DNA of 64,000 bases from Comamonas sp. B21-038 (GCF_022387135.1 NZ_CP092462.1:4154001-4218000); one strand, 5' to 3'; shown: positions 34,771 through 44,267, numbered from the stretch's first letter. The notes: a model not told the origin generated them from the sequence alone. Numbers and translations are program-made.

Positions 34771-35742
34771 TTACTCCGGCGTAATACCTGCCGCCTTGAT
34801 CACCTGCCCCCATTTGGTGGTCTCGGTCGCCTGGAACTGCGCCAGCTCGGTCTGGCTGGTGGTCCAGGGGTCCGAGCCCGACATCTCGAAGAAGGACTTG
34901 GCAGCGGCGCTGCCCACCGCCTGGCCCAGCAATTGGTTGAGCCTGGCGCTGACGGCAGCGGGCACGTTGGCTGGCGCATAGGCGGCAAACCAGTAGCCCA
35001 TGTCATAGCCCTTCACACCGGCCTCGGCAATCGTCGGCACATCGGGCAGCTGGGCGCTGCGCTTTTGCGTCGAGTAGCCCAGCGCGCGCAGCTTGCCGGC
35101 CTTGATCTGCGGCACGCCGGTGGAGACGTCGGTGATCATCAGGTTGATCTGCCCGCCCAGCAGGTCGGTGACGGCCAGCGGATTGCTCTTGTAGGGCACA
35201 TGCAGGATGTCCACATCGGCCAGCTGCTTGAGCATCTCGCCAGCGACCCGGCTGGACGAGCTGCCGCTGCCAAAGCTGAGCTTGCCCGGGTTGGCCTTGG
35301 CATAGGCCAGCAGCTCGCCCACCGATTGGTAAGGCGCATTGGCCGGCACCACCAGCACCTGGCCGCCCTTGCCCAGGCCGGTGATCGGCGTGAAGTCCTT
35401 GACCGGGTCATAGGACAGCTTGCGGTAGAGGTGGATATTGGCCGCATGCGTGGTGTTGGTGGTGATCAGCACCGTGTAGCCATCGGCCGGGGCCTTGGCC
35501 ACCGCCTGCGCCGCAATCATGCCGCTGGCGCCGGCCTTGTTCTCGACAATCACCGGCTGGTGCGTCTGCTCGGTCACCGCCTGGCCCAGCGCACGGGCCA
35601 GCTGGTCGGTGGCGCTGCCGGCCGCAAAGGGCACGACAAAGGTGATGGGCTTGGACGGGAAGCTCGCTTGCGCGAAGGCCAGCGGGCTGATGGCCAGGGC
35701 CGAGGCACAGGCCAGCAGGTGGCGGCGGGTGGAAAATTTCAT
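34771..35742 (-). CDS. Bug/TctC-family tripartite tricarboxylate transporter receptor
   Basis: A 323-residue periplasmic receptor. Signal peptide MKFSTRRHLLACASALAI ends in LAFAQA. Family motifs: FPSKPITFVVPFAAGSATD, VVENKAGASGMIAAQAVAK and DVPTIAEAGVKGYD. Such receptors bind carboxylates and are very numerous in Burkholderiales. No TctA/TctB membrane genes are adjacent, which is common for Bug proteins. It precedes AtuA-type genes on the same strand read from the other end (AtuA first), so it may bind the acid that these proteins act upon. Confidence 0.9.
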   Translation of the reverse strand: MKFSTRRHLLACASALAISPLAFAQASFPSKPITFVVPFAAGSATDQLARALGQAVTEQTHQPVIVENKAGASGMIAAQAVAKAPADGYTVLITTNTTHAANIHLYRKLSYDPVKDFTPITGLGKGGQVLVVPANAPYQSVGELLAYAKANPGKLSFGSGSSSSRVAGEMLKQLADVDILHVPYKSNPLAVTDLLGGQINLMITDVSTGVPQIKAGKLRALGYSTQKRSAQLPDVPTIAEAGVKGYDMGYWFAAYAPANVPAAVSARLNQLLGQAVGSAAAKSFFEMSGSDPWTTSQTELAQFQATETTKWGQVIKAAGITPE

Positions 35743-35764
35743 CTTTTTGTCTCCGGTTGGTTTC

Positions 35765-36151
35765 TTATTCCGTGGGGGCTGGGAGGGCCGCATCGGCCGG
35801 CCCCACCAGATGGGTCTGCAAATGCAGCGGCAGCATGATCGGCATTTGCAGCACGCGAAAGCACAGGGTCTTGCCATGGCTGTCGAGGTTCAGCGCGTCG
35901 TTGACGCCGCCGTCCAGCACCTCGTCGAGCACCAGGTTCATGGCCTGCAGCTGCGGCAGCAGATAGCGCTGCACCTGGCGGGGGTGCCGGTCGGCAAACA
36001 GCGCGGCAACGGCGGCCTCGGTGACCTGCGCGCAGAGGACATCCCACAGCGCCGGGTGCCAGGCGATCACGCTGATGTTGGAGCGGTTGCCCTTGTCGCC
36101 GGTGCGCCCATGGGCCAGGCGGTACAGCGGGACGGTGACGTGGTCGTTCAT
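35765..36151 (-). CDS. AtuA-like small partner protein
   Basis: A 128-residue protein of the AtuA-like ferredoxin-fold family, the small companion often found fused to or next to AtuA. Conserved start: VPLYRLAHGRTGDKGNRSNISVIAWHP; later QVQRYLLPQLQAMNLVLDEVLDGG. The start overlaps the AtuA stop by four bases (ATGA). It ends 22 bp before the Bug receptor start. Biochemical role is unknown. Confidence 0.85.
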   Translation of the reverse strand: MNDHVTVPLYRLAHGRTGDKGNRSNISVIAWHPALWDVLCAQVTEAAVAALFADRHPRQVQRYLLPQLQAMNLVLDEVLDGGVNDALNLDSHGKTLCFRVLQMPIMLPLHLQTHLVGPADAALPAPTE

Positions 36152-37533
36152 GCGGCGGCCTCCTCTTGTGCGGCCCAGACGAAGCCCGTGGCAATCAGTG
36201 CCTGGGGCACCAGGCAGGAGACCATGCCCAGGCGCTGGCGCATATGGCTGCGCACGCCGCCGCCACCGGCGGGCCCGCAGCAGTACAGCGCATTGATCTC
36301 GCGCGGCAGGCGGGCAGCAGTGGCCTTGTCGGCATGCTGCCAGGCCATGCGCAGGCGCACATCGGGCGATGCGGCCGACAGGTCGGCGCCCGCCAGCCAG
36401 TCGCTGGCATCGTTGCCCCAGACGCTGGTGACACCGATCAGGTCGCTGCGCAGCGGCGCAATGCCCCGCAGGCGCTGGGCCACGGTCTGCGCGGCCAGCC
36501 GCGCACGCTCGGCCGCACGCGGGCCGGCGTAGGAAATCTCGGCCTCGGCAAACCAGCCCGAGGCATAGCAGGCGTTGACCTTGAGTGCCTCCGGGCGCGG
36601 ATGGCCGACGACGCCCTCCAGCCGCACGCGGTTCTCGCCCTCGGCCCACACCCGGGCCTGGCTGATGTCGGCCACCACATCGGGGGTCAGGTAACTGCGA
36701 GGGTCGTGGATCTCATAGAGCAGCTGCTCCTTGACGGTGGCGGTGGTGATGCAGCCGCCGGTGCCCCCGGGCTTGAAGATGCTGCAGTGGCCGCTGTCGT
36801 CGATCTCGGCGATCGGGTAGCCCAGCTGGTCCATGCCGGGCACGTCCTTGTAGCCGGGGTCGGCAAAATAGCCGCCGCTGACCTGGGTGCCGCATTCCAG
36901 CAGGTGCCCAGCCATCGTCGCGCGGGCCAGGCGGTCCCAGTCGTCCCAGGCCCAGCCAAAATGCGCCATTGCCGGGCCCAGCACCAGTGAAGGATCGGCC
37001 ACGCGGCCACAGACCACAATATCGGCGCCCGCCTGCAAGGCCTCAGCAATCGGCCGCGCGCCAATATAGGCATTGGCGCTGACCAGCGGCTGCTCTGGCA
37101 TTTGCGCACCCAGGGCCTGGGCCAACATGGGCCGGTGGGCCGGGCCGCTCAGGTCATCGCCCTGCACCACGGCAATACGGGGCGCGCGCAGGCCCAGGCT
37201 GCGGGCCAGCGCGGCAATGGCGCGGGCAGCGCCCTGCGGGTTGGCGGCGCCAAAATTGCTGACGATACGGATGCGGTGCGCCAGGCAATCGGCCAGCACC
37301 GGGCGCAGCAGCTCCAGCAGCAGCGGCTCATAGCCGGCATCGGGGTCATCGCGCCGGGCGAGCTGGGCCAGCGCCAAGGTGCGCTCGGCCAGGGTTTCAA
37401 AAATCAGAAACGCGGGTTGCTGCAACGCGATCAGCGCCTGCACCACCGGCGCTGCCGCATCCACCCGGTCCCCCGAAAAACCGGCTGCGCAGCCAATCAG
37501 CATCGGCGCACTCGGTGTCTTGTCTGTCTGCAT
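36148..37533 (-). CDS. Acyclic terpene utilisation AtuA family protein
   Basis: A 461-residue AtuA/DUF1446-family protein. Conserved features: GCAAGFSGDRVDAA near the start, SNFGAANPQGAARAIAALA, FGWAWDDWDRLARATMAGHLLECG and GYPIAEIDDSGHCSIFKPGGTGG. In Pseudomonas AtuA belongs to the citronellol/geranyl-CoA pathway, but most family members sit elsewhere. Here no geranyl-CoA carboxylase genes are nearby, only a small AtuA-like partner, a Bug receptor and a divergent LysR gene, so I would not assign terpene degradation. Confidence 0.87.
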   Translation of the reverse strand: MQTDKTPSAPMLIGCAAGFSGDRVDAAAPVVQALIALQQPAFLIFETLAERTLALAQLARRDDPDAGYEPLLLELLRPVLADCLAHRIRIVSNFGAANPQGAARAIAALARSLGLRAPRIAVVQGDDLSGPAHRPMLAQALGAQMPEQPLVSANAYIGARPIAEALQAGADIVVCGRVADPSLVLGPAMAHFGWAWDDWDRLARATMAGHLLECGTQVSGGYFADPGYKDVPGMDQLGYPIAEIDDSGHCSIFKPGGTGGCITTATVKEQLLYEIHDPRSYLTPDVVADISQARVWAEGENRVRLEGVVGHPRPEALKVNACYASGWFAEAEISYAGPRAAERARLAAQTVAQRLRGIAPLRSDLIGVTSVWGNDASDWLAGADLSAASPDVRLRMAWQHADKATAARLPREINALYCCGPAGGGGVRSHMRQRLGMVSCLVPQALIATGFVWAAQEEAAA

Positions 37534-37613
37534 AGCATCTCCTGCAGGCCACTATAGAAAATAGGCTCTATGTTGTGAAATCGATAATTGCGATTGATTA
37601 ATCTGCAACGCAA

Positions 37614-38513
37614 ATGAATCTCTCCCACCGCGATATCCAGGCCTTTCTGGCGCTGGCCAGCCAGAAGAACTTCACCCGCGCAGCCAGCCTGTGCCACCTG
37701 TCCCAACCGGCGTTCAGCGCGCTCATCCGCGCGCTGGAGGCCACGGTGGGCCTGCGCCTGTTCGAGCGCAGCACCCGGCATGTGCTGCTGACGCCTGAGG
37801 GCGAGCAGTTCCTGCTGTCGGCCCAGCGGCTGGCCGCCGAATTCGCTGCCTGCGAACAAGCCATGCGTGATACCGCCCAGCTCGCCCAGGGCCGGGTGAG
37901 TGTGGCGCTGCTGCCGTCGCTGGCGGCGGGCTGGCTGCCCCCGGTGCTGCGCAGCTTTGCGGGCCAGCACCCAGGCGTGCAACTGCAGGTGCTTGATGTG
38001 CTGTCCGAGCCCTGCATTGCCGCCGTGGCCAATGGCGATGCAGACTTTGCACTGGCCGCCATCCGTGCGGACACGCCCGATCTGCGCGCCGAGCCCTTTT
38101 GCAGCGACCGCTTTCACCTGGTCTGCCCGGTGGACCACCCGTTGGCTGCGCGGGACGAGGTCCAGCTGTCCGACCTGGCCGCCTGGCCCTTTGTGCACCT
38201 GGCCCGGCACAGCAGCGTGCGCCAGTACCTGGATGCCGCCTTCTTCCCCCAGACCATGCAGACCCTGGTGGAGGTGGAGCAGCTGGCCACCGTGATGGGC
38301 CTGGTCAAGGCCGGCCTGGGGATCAGCGTGGTGCCGGCCCTGACCTTGTTTCACTTTGTGCAGCCTGGCCTGGTCACCCGGCCCCTGGATCTGCCCGGCA
38401 GGGACCGCCAGATCTACATGGTGCGCAGGCGCGAGCCCAGCCTGTCGCTGGTGGCGCAGGCGCTGTACCAATTAATGCAACAAAAACGCCCAGATTTCTC
38501 CCATATTGGCTGA
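37614..38513 (+). CDS. LysR-family regulator (CynR/CbbR-like)
   Basis: A 299-residue regulator: helix-turn-helix in FLALASQKNFTRAASLCHLSQPAFSALIRALEATVG (residues about 10-60) and a two-lobed effector domain after 90. It is divergent from the AtuA operon with 80 bp between the starts, so control of that operon is likely. The gap contains an imperfect AATC-N9-GATT symmetry near 37580 and an AT-rich patch. The next gene starts only 22 bp downstream. Confidence 0.88.
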   Translation: MNLSHRDIQAFLALASQKNFTRAASLCHLSQPAFSALIRALEATVGLRLFERSTRHVLLTPEGEQFLLSAQRLAAEFAACEQAMRDTAQLAQGRVSVALLPSLAAGWLPPVLRSFAGQHPGVQLQVLDVLSEPCIAAVANGDADFALAAIRADTPDLRAEPFCSDRFHLVCPVDHPLAARDEVQLSDLAAWPFVHLARHSSVRQYLDAAFFPQTMQTLVEVEQLATVMGLVKAGLGISVVPALTLFHFVQPGLVTRPLDLPGRDRQIYMVRRREPSLSLVAQALYQLMQQKRPDFSHIG

Positions 38514-38535
38514 TGCGCTCTACACTGCAGCGCTG

Positions 38536-39888
38536 ATGCCTTTGACCAGCCAGCCCCTGACAACGCCCGTCGGCGCCCCTCCTCTGCCCTATCTGGCACT
38601 GCGCACCCGGGTCTGGTCGCTGCTGGCCTGGGCGGCGCTGTTTGCGCTGCTGGCCTGCGCGATGCGCATGCTGCTGAACTACCCCATGTGCGTCAACGAC
38701 GAGCGCAACTGGATCGGCATCGCCCAGCAGCTCGACCAGGGCGTTGCCTGGCCGGTCTCCGGGCCTGCGTTTGTGAACACGCTGCGCCAGGCGGCATGGG
38801 TGACCAATTCCAGCCATGCGCAAGTGATGCCCTGGATGGGGGTCTGCGGCGTGTTTATCGTCGTCGGCGGCCTGAGCTGGGGCTACTACCGCCTGGGACT
38901 CAAAAGCCTGGTGCCGGTGTTTGCCACGTTGGCGCTGTCAAGCTACTTCTGGGCACCGCTGATGGAGGCACGCCCGCAGCAATGGGGGCAGCTGGCGGTG
39001 TTTCTGGGCACCATCTCGGCCTGGCGCTGGCTGCAGCACCGGGGCGGCCTGGCCTTCTTCCTGGCGCTGCCGGGGGTGGCCTTCACCCATATCCTGAGCC
39101 ATGCGGTGCTGGTGTTTCTCTGCCTGGTGCTGGTGGCAGCCCATGGCATGGCGCAGCGCCGCTGGAGCCTGCGCCACCTGGCCGTTGCCGTGCTGTGCAT
39201 CGCCAGCTTTGCCGTCTATGCCTGGCCCGGCGGGCCTTATACCGATATGCTGCGCGACCTGCGCCAGGCCCATTTCCAGCACTGGCCGCTGAGCCTGCCG
39301 GCCTTCCTGGCCATGCTGGTGGCCGTGGCGGCAGCGGCCTGGGCCAGCCGCCGCTGGTGGCACGGCGACATCCATTGGCCCACGGCCGCAGTGGCAGGCC
39401 TGCTGCGCCACCAGCGCGCTGCGGGATGGTCGCTGTGCATCGCTGCGCTGCTGATGCTGACGATGCAGGCCTATCTGCTGCCGCCTGCGGCCTGGGCGCC
39501 CTATGGCGGCTCCTGGCTGCGGTTTGTGCTGTTCCAGTCCGGCAATCTGCTGTTTGCCGGGTTCTTGCTGGTGGGCGCCGGCCGCTGGCTGGGCGGCTTT
39601 CACCACCACCGCATCGATCCCGGCATGGCGCGTTTCCTGGTCTGTGTGCTGGCGGGCATTGCGCTGCTGGGCCTGCTGGCCGTTGCCGCCTCGTGGTGGC
39701 TGCTGGACACCAACTGGATGCTGCGCGTGCTGAACTACGGTATCTTCTTTGCCGCGGCGCCCGCTGCGCTGGGCATGGAGCATGTCACCCGCCTTTGGCC
39801 GCGCTGGCGCCGGGGCTTGCTGCTGGGCGCGGGCATGGCCGCCAGTGTGCTGGCCGTCGTGCGCCCGCCGATGCTGCTGGGCTGCTGA
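38536..39888 (+). CDS. Polytopic membrane protein, possibly GT-C-type
   Basis: A 450-residue protein with about eleven to twelve hydrophobic segments and no family I can name. The first periplasmic loop holds MCVNDERNWIGIAQQLDQG, an acidic motif in the position where GT-C glycosyltransferases have their catalytic Asp/Glu. Several His residues lie in the late loop GGFHHHRIDPG. It neighbours a GT4 glycosyltransferase and a TPR/polytopic protein on the opposite strand, which makes an envelope-glycan role plausible but unproven. The start is uncertain: an ATG ten codons upstream would overlap the LysR gene. Confidence 0.7.
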   Translation: MPLTSQPLTTPVGAPPLPYLALRTRVWSLLAWAALFALLACAMRMLLNYPMCVNDERNWIGIAQQLDQGVAWPVSGPAFVNTLRQAAWVTNSSHAQVMPWMGVCGVFIVVGGLSWGYYRLGLKSLVPVFATLALSSYFWAPLMEARPQQWGQLAVFLGTISAWRWLQHRGGLAFFLALPGVAFTHILSHAVLVFLCLVLVAAHGMAQRRWSLRHLAVAVLCIASFAVYAWPGGPYTDMLRDLRQAHFQHWPLSLPAFLAMLVAVAAAAWASRRWWHGDIHWPTAAVAGLLRHQRAAGWSLCIAALLMLTMQAYLLPPAAWAPYGGSWLRFVLFQSGNLLFAGFLLVGAGRWLGGFHHHRIDPGMARFLVCVLAGIALLGLLAVAASWWLLDTNWMLRVLNYGIFFAAAPAALGMEHVTRLWPRWRRGLLLGAGMAASVLAVVRPPMLLGC

Positions 39889-39909
39889 GCCAGCAGCGCC
39901 CAGGCACCC

Positions 39910-41604
39910 CTAACGCACAAACAAATGCCGGCCGACCAGCGCATGGCGTGCGCGGGCCCAGGCGGCCACTTCCTCACCGCGCAGCAGCAAGGCGGTGCGC
40001 CCCAACTGCAGGTGGCGGATACCGCGCCGCGCCAGCCAGCGCTGCCAGATGCCCGCTGGTGCTGCCTGGGGCGGCTCACTGCCCGTCTCGCCCAGCAGAT
40101 CGGCAGCCGCCCGGATGGACAGCGCACTGAGCACCTGCTCGCCGGCCAGCCGCTGGATCAGTGCCACCACATCGGACCAACCCAGCTCGGCCAGTGACAC
40201 ATACGCCAGGCCGCCCAGCGCTTGCGGATCCGGGCTGCGCTGGCCGCTGGCATCGACGCAGAGCAGCAGGCTTCCGGGATGGGCAGCCTGCCACCGCTGC
40301 AGCAACGGCCATTGCGCGGCCTGCTGCACCACGGCCACCTGCAGGGGCCGGGCTGCTGCCGCTGGCGGGCGCAGAATGGGCAGCCCCTCCGTGGCAGGCC
40401 GGATGCTGGCGTAGACCTCGGCAATGCGGCGCTCGCACTGGCCGATCGTGAAATAGGCGTCCGCCGCCTGCTGCGCCGCCAGGCCCCGCTCGGCCAGTTG
40501 CGCCTTGGCGGCCAGCGCCTGGCGGATCGCTTCTTTCCAGGCCTGGACCTGGTCGGGCGCATAGCACTGCCCGCTGCCCGACTGCCCCACGACCCAGGAC
40601 ATGCCCGAGCCATCGAGGTCGGAGGCAATGCAGGGCTTGCCATGCTGCATGGCTTCGATCAGCACCAGGCCAAAGGCCTCGGTGCGCTCGCGCGAGGCCA
40701 GCGCAAAGATGTCGCAGCTGTTGAACAGCGCATGCTTTTGCGCTTCGCTGACCTGGCCGAGCAGCTCGACATGGGCGCAGCCTTGCTGCGCACGCTCGCG
40801 CGCAATCAGCGCTTCGAGCTCCTTGCGCTGCTCGCCTTCTCCGGCAATGATCAGCTGCACATCGGCAAAGCCGGCCACCGCCGAGATCAGGGTGTCAAAG
40901 CCCTTGTAGTAGGTCAAACGGCCCACCGACAGCACGCGCAGCCGCGCATCGCCCCAGAGCTGCAGTTGCGGCGCCTCGGCCTGGGCCTGCTCCAGCACCT
41001 CCTGGTGCAAAGGCTTCAAGCCCAGCGGAATGGCCAGTGTCTTGAACAACCAGCGCTGCAGTGGAACGCTGGCGGCCATATACGGTGGCGACGTGGCCAG
41101 GATGGCCGCACTTTGCCGCAACAGCTTGGTCTCGAACGGCCGGTAGATCTGGTAGCACAGCTGCAGCACGCGGTCCCATTGGGAGATCAGCACATCCGAG
41201 TGCCAGTGCGTCACCCAGGCAACGCGGCGCGCGGCCGGCATGATGAGGGCCCAGAATGCCGCGTTATTGGGCATGTGCAGATGCAGTACATCGGGCTTGA
41301 AGGCGCGTATGGCCCGGTGCAACGCCAGCGGAAAGCCCAACGCAATCGGCGCGAACACCAGGGTGATCTGCACCGGCACACGGATGAGCCAGGGCGGGTC
41401 ATCGGGCAAGGGGTCGCCATGCACCACCGCGCGGGCATCGATGCCGTTGGCACGCTGCTGCTCGATCAGATCGGCCAGAAACGATTCCATGCCGCCCCGG
41501 TAAGGCGGATAGAACTTGCCCACATGCAGCACCCGCTGCGGCGTCTGCTCGGGCGGTACATGCAAGGGCTCGGCGCCAGGCCGGCGCCACCAATTGCGCC
41601 GCAT
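39910..41604 (-). CDS. GT4 glycosyltransferase with extra C-terminal domain
   Basis: A 564-residue protein. Residues about 20-405 are a GT-B, family-4 glycosyltransferase: VGKFYPPYRGGMESFLADL at the start, SVGRLTYYKGFDTLI as linker strand and E309-x7-E317 in TEAFGLVLIEAMQ, the donor-site motif. Residues about 415-564 form an additional alpha/beta segment (VAVVQQAAQWPLLQRWQ ... LLRGEEVAAW) that is not part of the usual fold and that I do not recognise. It starts 1 bp after the stop of the TPR membrane protein, so both are coupled. It likely adds a sugar to a surface glycan from the cytoplasmic side. Confidence 0.85.
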   Translation of the reverse strand: MRRNWWRRPGAEPLHVPPEQTPQRVLHVGKFYPPYRGGMESFLADLIEQQRANGIDARAVVHGDPLPDDPPWLIRVPVQITLVFAPIALGFPLALHRAIRAFKPDVLHLHMPNNAAFWALIMPAARRVAWVTHWHSDVLISQWDRVLQLCYQIYRPFETKLLRQSAAILATSPPYMAASVPLQRWLFKTLAIPLGLKPLHQEVLEQAQAEAPQLQLWGDARLRVLSVGRLTYYKGFDTLISAVAGFADVQLIIAGEGEQRKELEALIARERAQQGCAHVELLGQVSEAQKHALFNSCDIFALASRERTEAFGLVLIEAMQHGKPCIASDLDGSGMSWVVGQSGSGQCYAPDQVQAWKEAIRQALAAKAQLAERGLAAQQAADAYFTIGQCERRIAEVYASIRPATEGLPILRPPAAAARPLQVAVVQQAAQWPLLQRWQAAHPGSLLLCVDASGQRSPDPQALGGLAYVSLAELGWSDVVALIQRLAGEQVLSALSIRAAADLLGETGSEPPQAAPAGIWQRWLARRGIRHLQLGRTALLLRGEEVAAWARARHALVGRHLFVR

Positions 41605-41605
41605 G

Positions 41606-43579
41606 TTATTGGCCGCCTTGCAGTTGCTGCAGCAGCCGCTGGTAGACCGGATTGGCCGGGTCCATGGCGCTGGCGCGTTGCAGGTTGGCAATGGCCTGGG
41701 CCCGGTCGCCCTGCTCGCGGTAGGCCAGGGCCTTGCCGTAGTAGGCCGGCGGGTTGGGCTGGCGTGCCAGCGATGCATCAAAGATCTGCAGGGCCTGCGC
41801 AAAATCGCGCTTGCCGATGAATGCGATGCCCAGGCCCACTTCCAGGCGGGTGTTGCCCGGCGACATCTGCAGCAGGCGCTGGTAATTGGCAATGGCCACA
41901 TCGTAGTGGCCCGAGGGGATGGCCACCTCGGCCTGCTCGAGCAGAATCTTGGGCAACAGCACCGCTTCGGGCTGCATGCTCAGCGCCTTGGCGTAAGCCT
42001 GGAACGCGGGCTCCATCTGCTGCGTCATCTTGTAGGCTGTCGCTTGGTGGTAGGCCAGCGCTGCATTGTCAAAGCCCTGCTTCTGGGCGCTGTCGAATGC
42101 AGTGATGGCCTCTGGGTAGCGCTTGAGCAGCTCCAGCGCCATGCCCCGGTTGAACTGCGCAGAGCCCAGTGGCTCCTGCAGCGCAACGGCCTTCTCGAAA
42201 TCCTGCAGCGCCTGCTCGTAGTTCAGGTTCTCGAGCAGGTAGGCGCCCCGGTTGATGAACGGGCGCCAGCGGCCAAAGGCATTGAATGGCGCCTGCAGGT
42301 CCACCTTCTGGGCCGCATCGCTCCAGGCGCTGTATTCGGTCTTGAGGCTCAGGCTGCGCTCTACCGCCAGCGCCGTCAGCACCAGACCGGCCGCGCAGGC
42401 CAGCGCCACCATCAGCTTGCGCGGAAAGAGCAGCAGCACTAGTGCCAGCAGGGCCGGCAGCAGCATCGCCCAGATGTAGCTGCGGTACAGCACAAACGGG
42501 TCTTGCAACCAGCTGGTGACAAACTCGGTGCTGAACAGCAGCGCCGTACACAGCAGCACCAGGCCCACCAGGCCCCAGGCATCGCGCTTGCGCAGCAGCA
42601 GCACCGCGCTGCCGATCACCAGCGCCACGTAGCCCAAGCCCCCCAGCAGATGGGGCAGGCTGCCAAAGCCCAGCGGGAAGACCGGGCGCAGGTCCAACGC
42701 CATCCATTGCACATTGGGCAGCAGCCACAGCAGGCCGTACTCGAAGAACAGCTTGCCCTGGTTGAGCAGGCTCAGCGGGTAGATCGACGCGGTGATCCCC
42801 GGGTAGAGCTGCTCGAGCTGGCGCACATAGGCCCAGGAGGTGTCATCGGTGGCCACAGCGCCGACAAAGGCGCCCAGCTGCGTCCACAGCAGCGCGGTCA
42901 GCACGCCGATGAGCACCACGATCGCCGCGCCAATCGCCAGCAGCTTTTGCCAGGACGGCCGTTTGACAAACACATAGAGCGGCAAGGCCAGAGCCGGCAG
43001 TACCACCGCATGCTCCTTGCTGACCAGTGCGCAGAGCAGGAAGACCACCGCCAGCGCCGCCCATTGCAGGCCTGCACCGGCCAACGCGCGGATATAGGCC
43101 CAGCAGGCCAGCGCGGAAAACAAGGTCATCATCACCATGCTGCGCTGGACCAGATAACCTACTGCGTAGACGCCCACGGGATGCACCGCAAACAGCGCGA
43201 CGGCGGCAAAAATAGCGATGCGGATATGGGTGTCAAAACCCGGCTCGGCCCGCGCTTCATCGGAAAACGCGGTGTGCCTGAACAGTTCGGTCACCAGCAG
43301 CCAAATGGCATAGCAGGTGGCCAGGTGCAGAACGATATTGAAGGCACGCTGCACGGCCATACTCTCGCCGAACAGCGACTGTATCCAGACAAAGCTGCCA
43401 TAGGACAGCATCCGCACCTTGGGCTCGATCAGGCTGCCATAACGGCCAAAAATGGTGCCGTCTGACAGCCGTCCGTCGTCAAATACCAGGCTGTTGTGCA
43501 GGCCCAGGCCATAAATCGTGAAGACGGCGGCCAGGAGCGCCAGCACGCCCAAAGACCAGAAAATTTTTGATTTTTGCAT
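41606..43579 (-). CDS. Polytopic membrane protein with C-terminal TPR repeats
   Basis: A 657-residue protein. Roughly ten hydrophobic helices fill residues 8-400, and a tetratricopeptide-repeat region follows at about 435-650 (NLNYEQALQDFEKAVALQEP, YPEAITAFDSAQKQG, YQRLLQMSPGNTRLEVGLGIA). The first loop DDGRLSDGTIFGRYG and the arrangement of helices plus TPRs resemble TMTC-like O-mannosyltransferases and bacterial PMT-like proteins. It is the first gene of a two-gene unit with the GT4 enzyme. Glycosyl transfer at the membrane is a reasonable guess; the catalytic residues are not certain. Confidence 0.75.
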   Translation of the reverse strand: MQKSKIFWSLGVLALLAAVFTIYGLGLHNSLVFDDGRLSDGTIFGRYGSLIEPKVRMLSYGSFVWIQSLFGESMAVQRAFNIVLHLATCYAIWLLVTELFRHTAFSDEARAEPGFDTHIRIAIFAAVALFAVHPVGVYAVGYLVQRSMVMMTLFSALACWAYIRALAGAGLQWAALAVVFLLCALVSKEHAVVLPALALPLYVFVKRPSWQKLLAIGAAIVVLIGVLTALLWTQLGAFVGAVATDDTSWAYVRQLEQLYPGITASIYPLSLLNQGKLFFEYGLLWLLPNVQWMALDLRPVFPLGFGSLPHLLGGLGYVALVIGSAVLLLRKRDAWGLVGLVLLCTALLFSTEFVTSWLQDPFVLYRSYIWAMLLPALLALVLLLFPRKLMVALACAAGLVLTALAVERSLSLKTEYSAWSDAAQKVDLQAPFNAFGRWRPFINRGAYLLENLNYEQALQDFEKAVALQEPLGSAQFNRGMALELLKRYPEAITAFDSAQKQGFDNAALAYHQATAYKMTQQMEPAFQAYAKALSMQPEAVLLPKILLEQAEVAIPSGHYDVAIANYQRLLQMSPGNTRLEVGLGIAFIGKRDFAQALQIFDASLARQPNPPAYYGKALAYREQGDRAQAIANLQRASAMDPANPVYQRLLQQLQGGQ

Positions 43580-43748
43580 CGGCTAGTTGGCTCAGTAGTG
43601 CCCCAGCCTTGCGTTTGCAGGGACCGGGCAGCACCTGCGGCAGGTGCGCGAGCCATTCTAGAGGAGTATTAAGCCTCTGTATAAGCCAGGCCGGGCGCTG
43701 AGCCAACAGTCCGCTCCGCACAGCGCTGGATCATCAGGGGCGCGGCAT

Positions 43749-44150
43749 TTATTGCAAATCTTTGTGCCCATATGCACAATAACCCGGTTTGGGCCCTTTT
43801 TTCGGATGCAGGCGGCAGGTCTCTGGCCGTTTTTCATAAACGGTGCAGCGCCGCGCCACCGGATCGAGAAACTGGCAATCGCCACTGGCGCGGCGCGCCA
43901 TCGTGAAGATATTGTGCTTGGGGTTGTAATGGTCGATCAGCCGGGCCTTGAGCAGGCGCTTGGCGATCAGCTTGTGCGCGATGTTGTCGACCTCGAAGGC
44001 ATCGACCAGGCCCAGCCGCACCAGGTCGGGCAGCTGCACCTCCAGCGGCATCGTGCAGCAGTTGGCTGCGCAGCTGTCGCAGAGCCCGGCCTTGTACTTG
44101 GTCCAGGTCTCCAGGCGGTCAACATCAACGATTCGGATCGGGGATTTCAT
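43749..44150 (-). CDS. YkgJ-family cysteine cluster protein
   Basis: A 133-residue protein with the metal-binding Cys pattern of the YkgJ/CxxCxxCC family: CDSCAANCC near residue 24, then GDCQFLD, RRCTVYEKRPETCRLHP and a last Cys in GYCAYG. The motif is thought to bind zinc or an iron-sulfur cluster. No signal peptide. Function unknown. It is a single gene; 118 bp after its start region lies the end of the Rieske gene on the same strand. Confidence 0.87.
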   Translation of the reverse strand: MKSPIRIVDVDRLETWTKYKAGLCDSCAANCCTMPLEVQLPDLVRLGLVDAFEVDNIAHKLIAKRLLKARLIDHYNPKHNIFTMARRASGDCQFLDPVARRCTVYEKRPETCRLHPKKGPKPGYCAYGHKDLQ

Positions 44151-44267
44151 GGCGGGGGCGCTGCGCGAGCGGTCCGGCAGGCGCGGCCGCTCATTTTTGA
44201 AGGCCGCCAGTATCGCGCCAAAGCGATGTCTGGGGCGCGCGCTGGGGCATGGTGACCTGGCAGGCGC

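Noticed and set aside
36148..37533. Acyclic terpene (citronellol) degradation cluster
   Set aside because: Only AtuA-type proteins are present; the geranyl-CoA carboxylase and other atu genes are missing from the neighbourhood.
39910..41901. A longer start for the GT4 gene inside the TPR gene
   Set aside because: The extension of 99 codons is an alternative frame of the TPR region with Cys/Arg/Pro-rich nonsense; the ATG at 41604, 1 bp after the TPR stop, is convincing.
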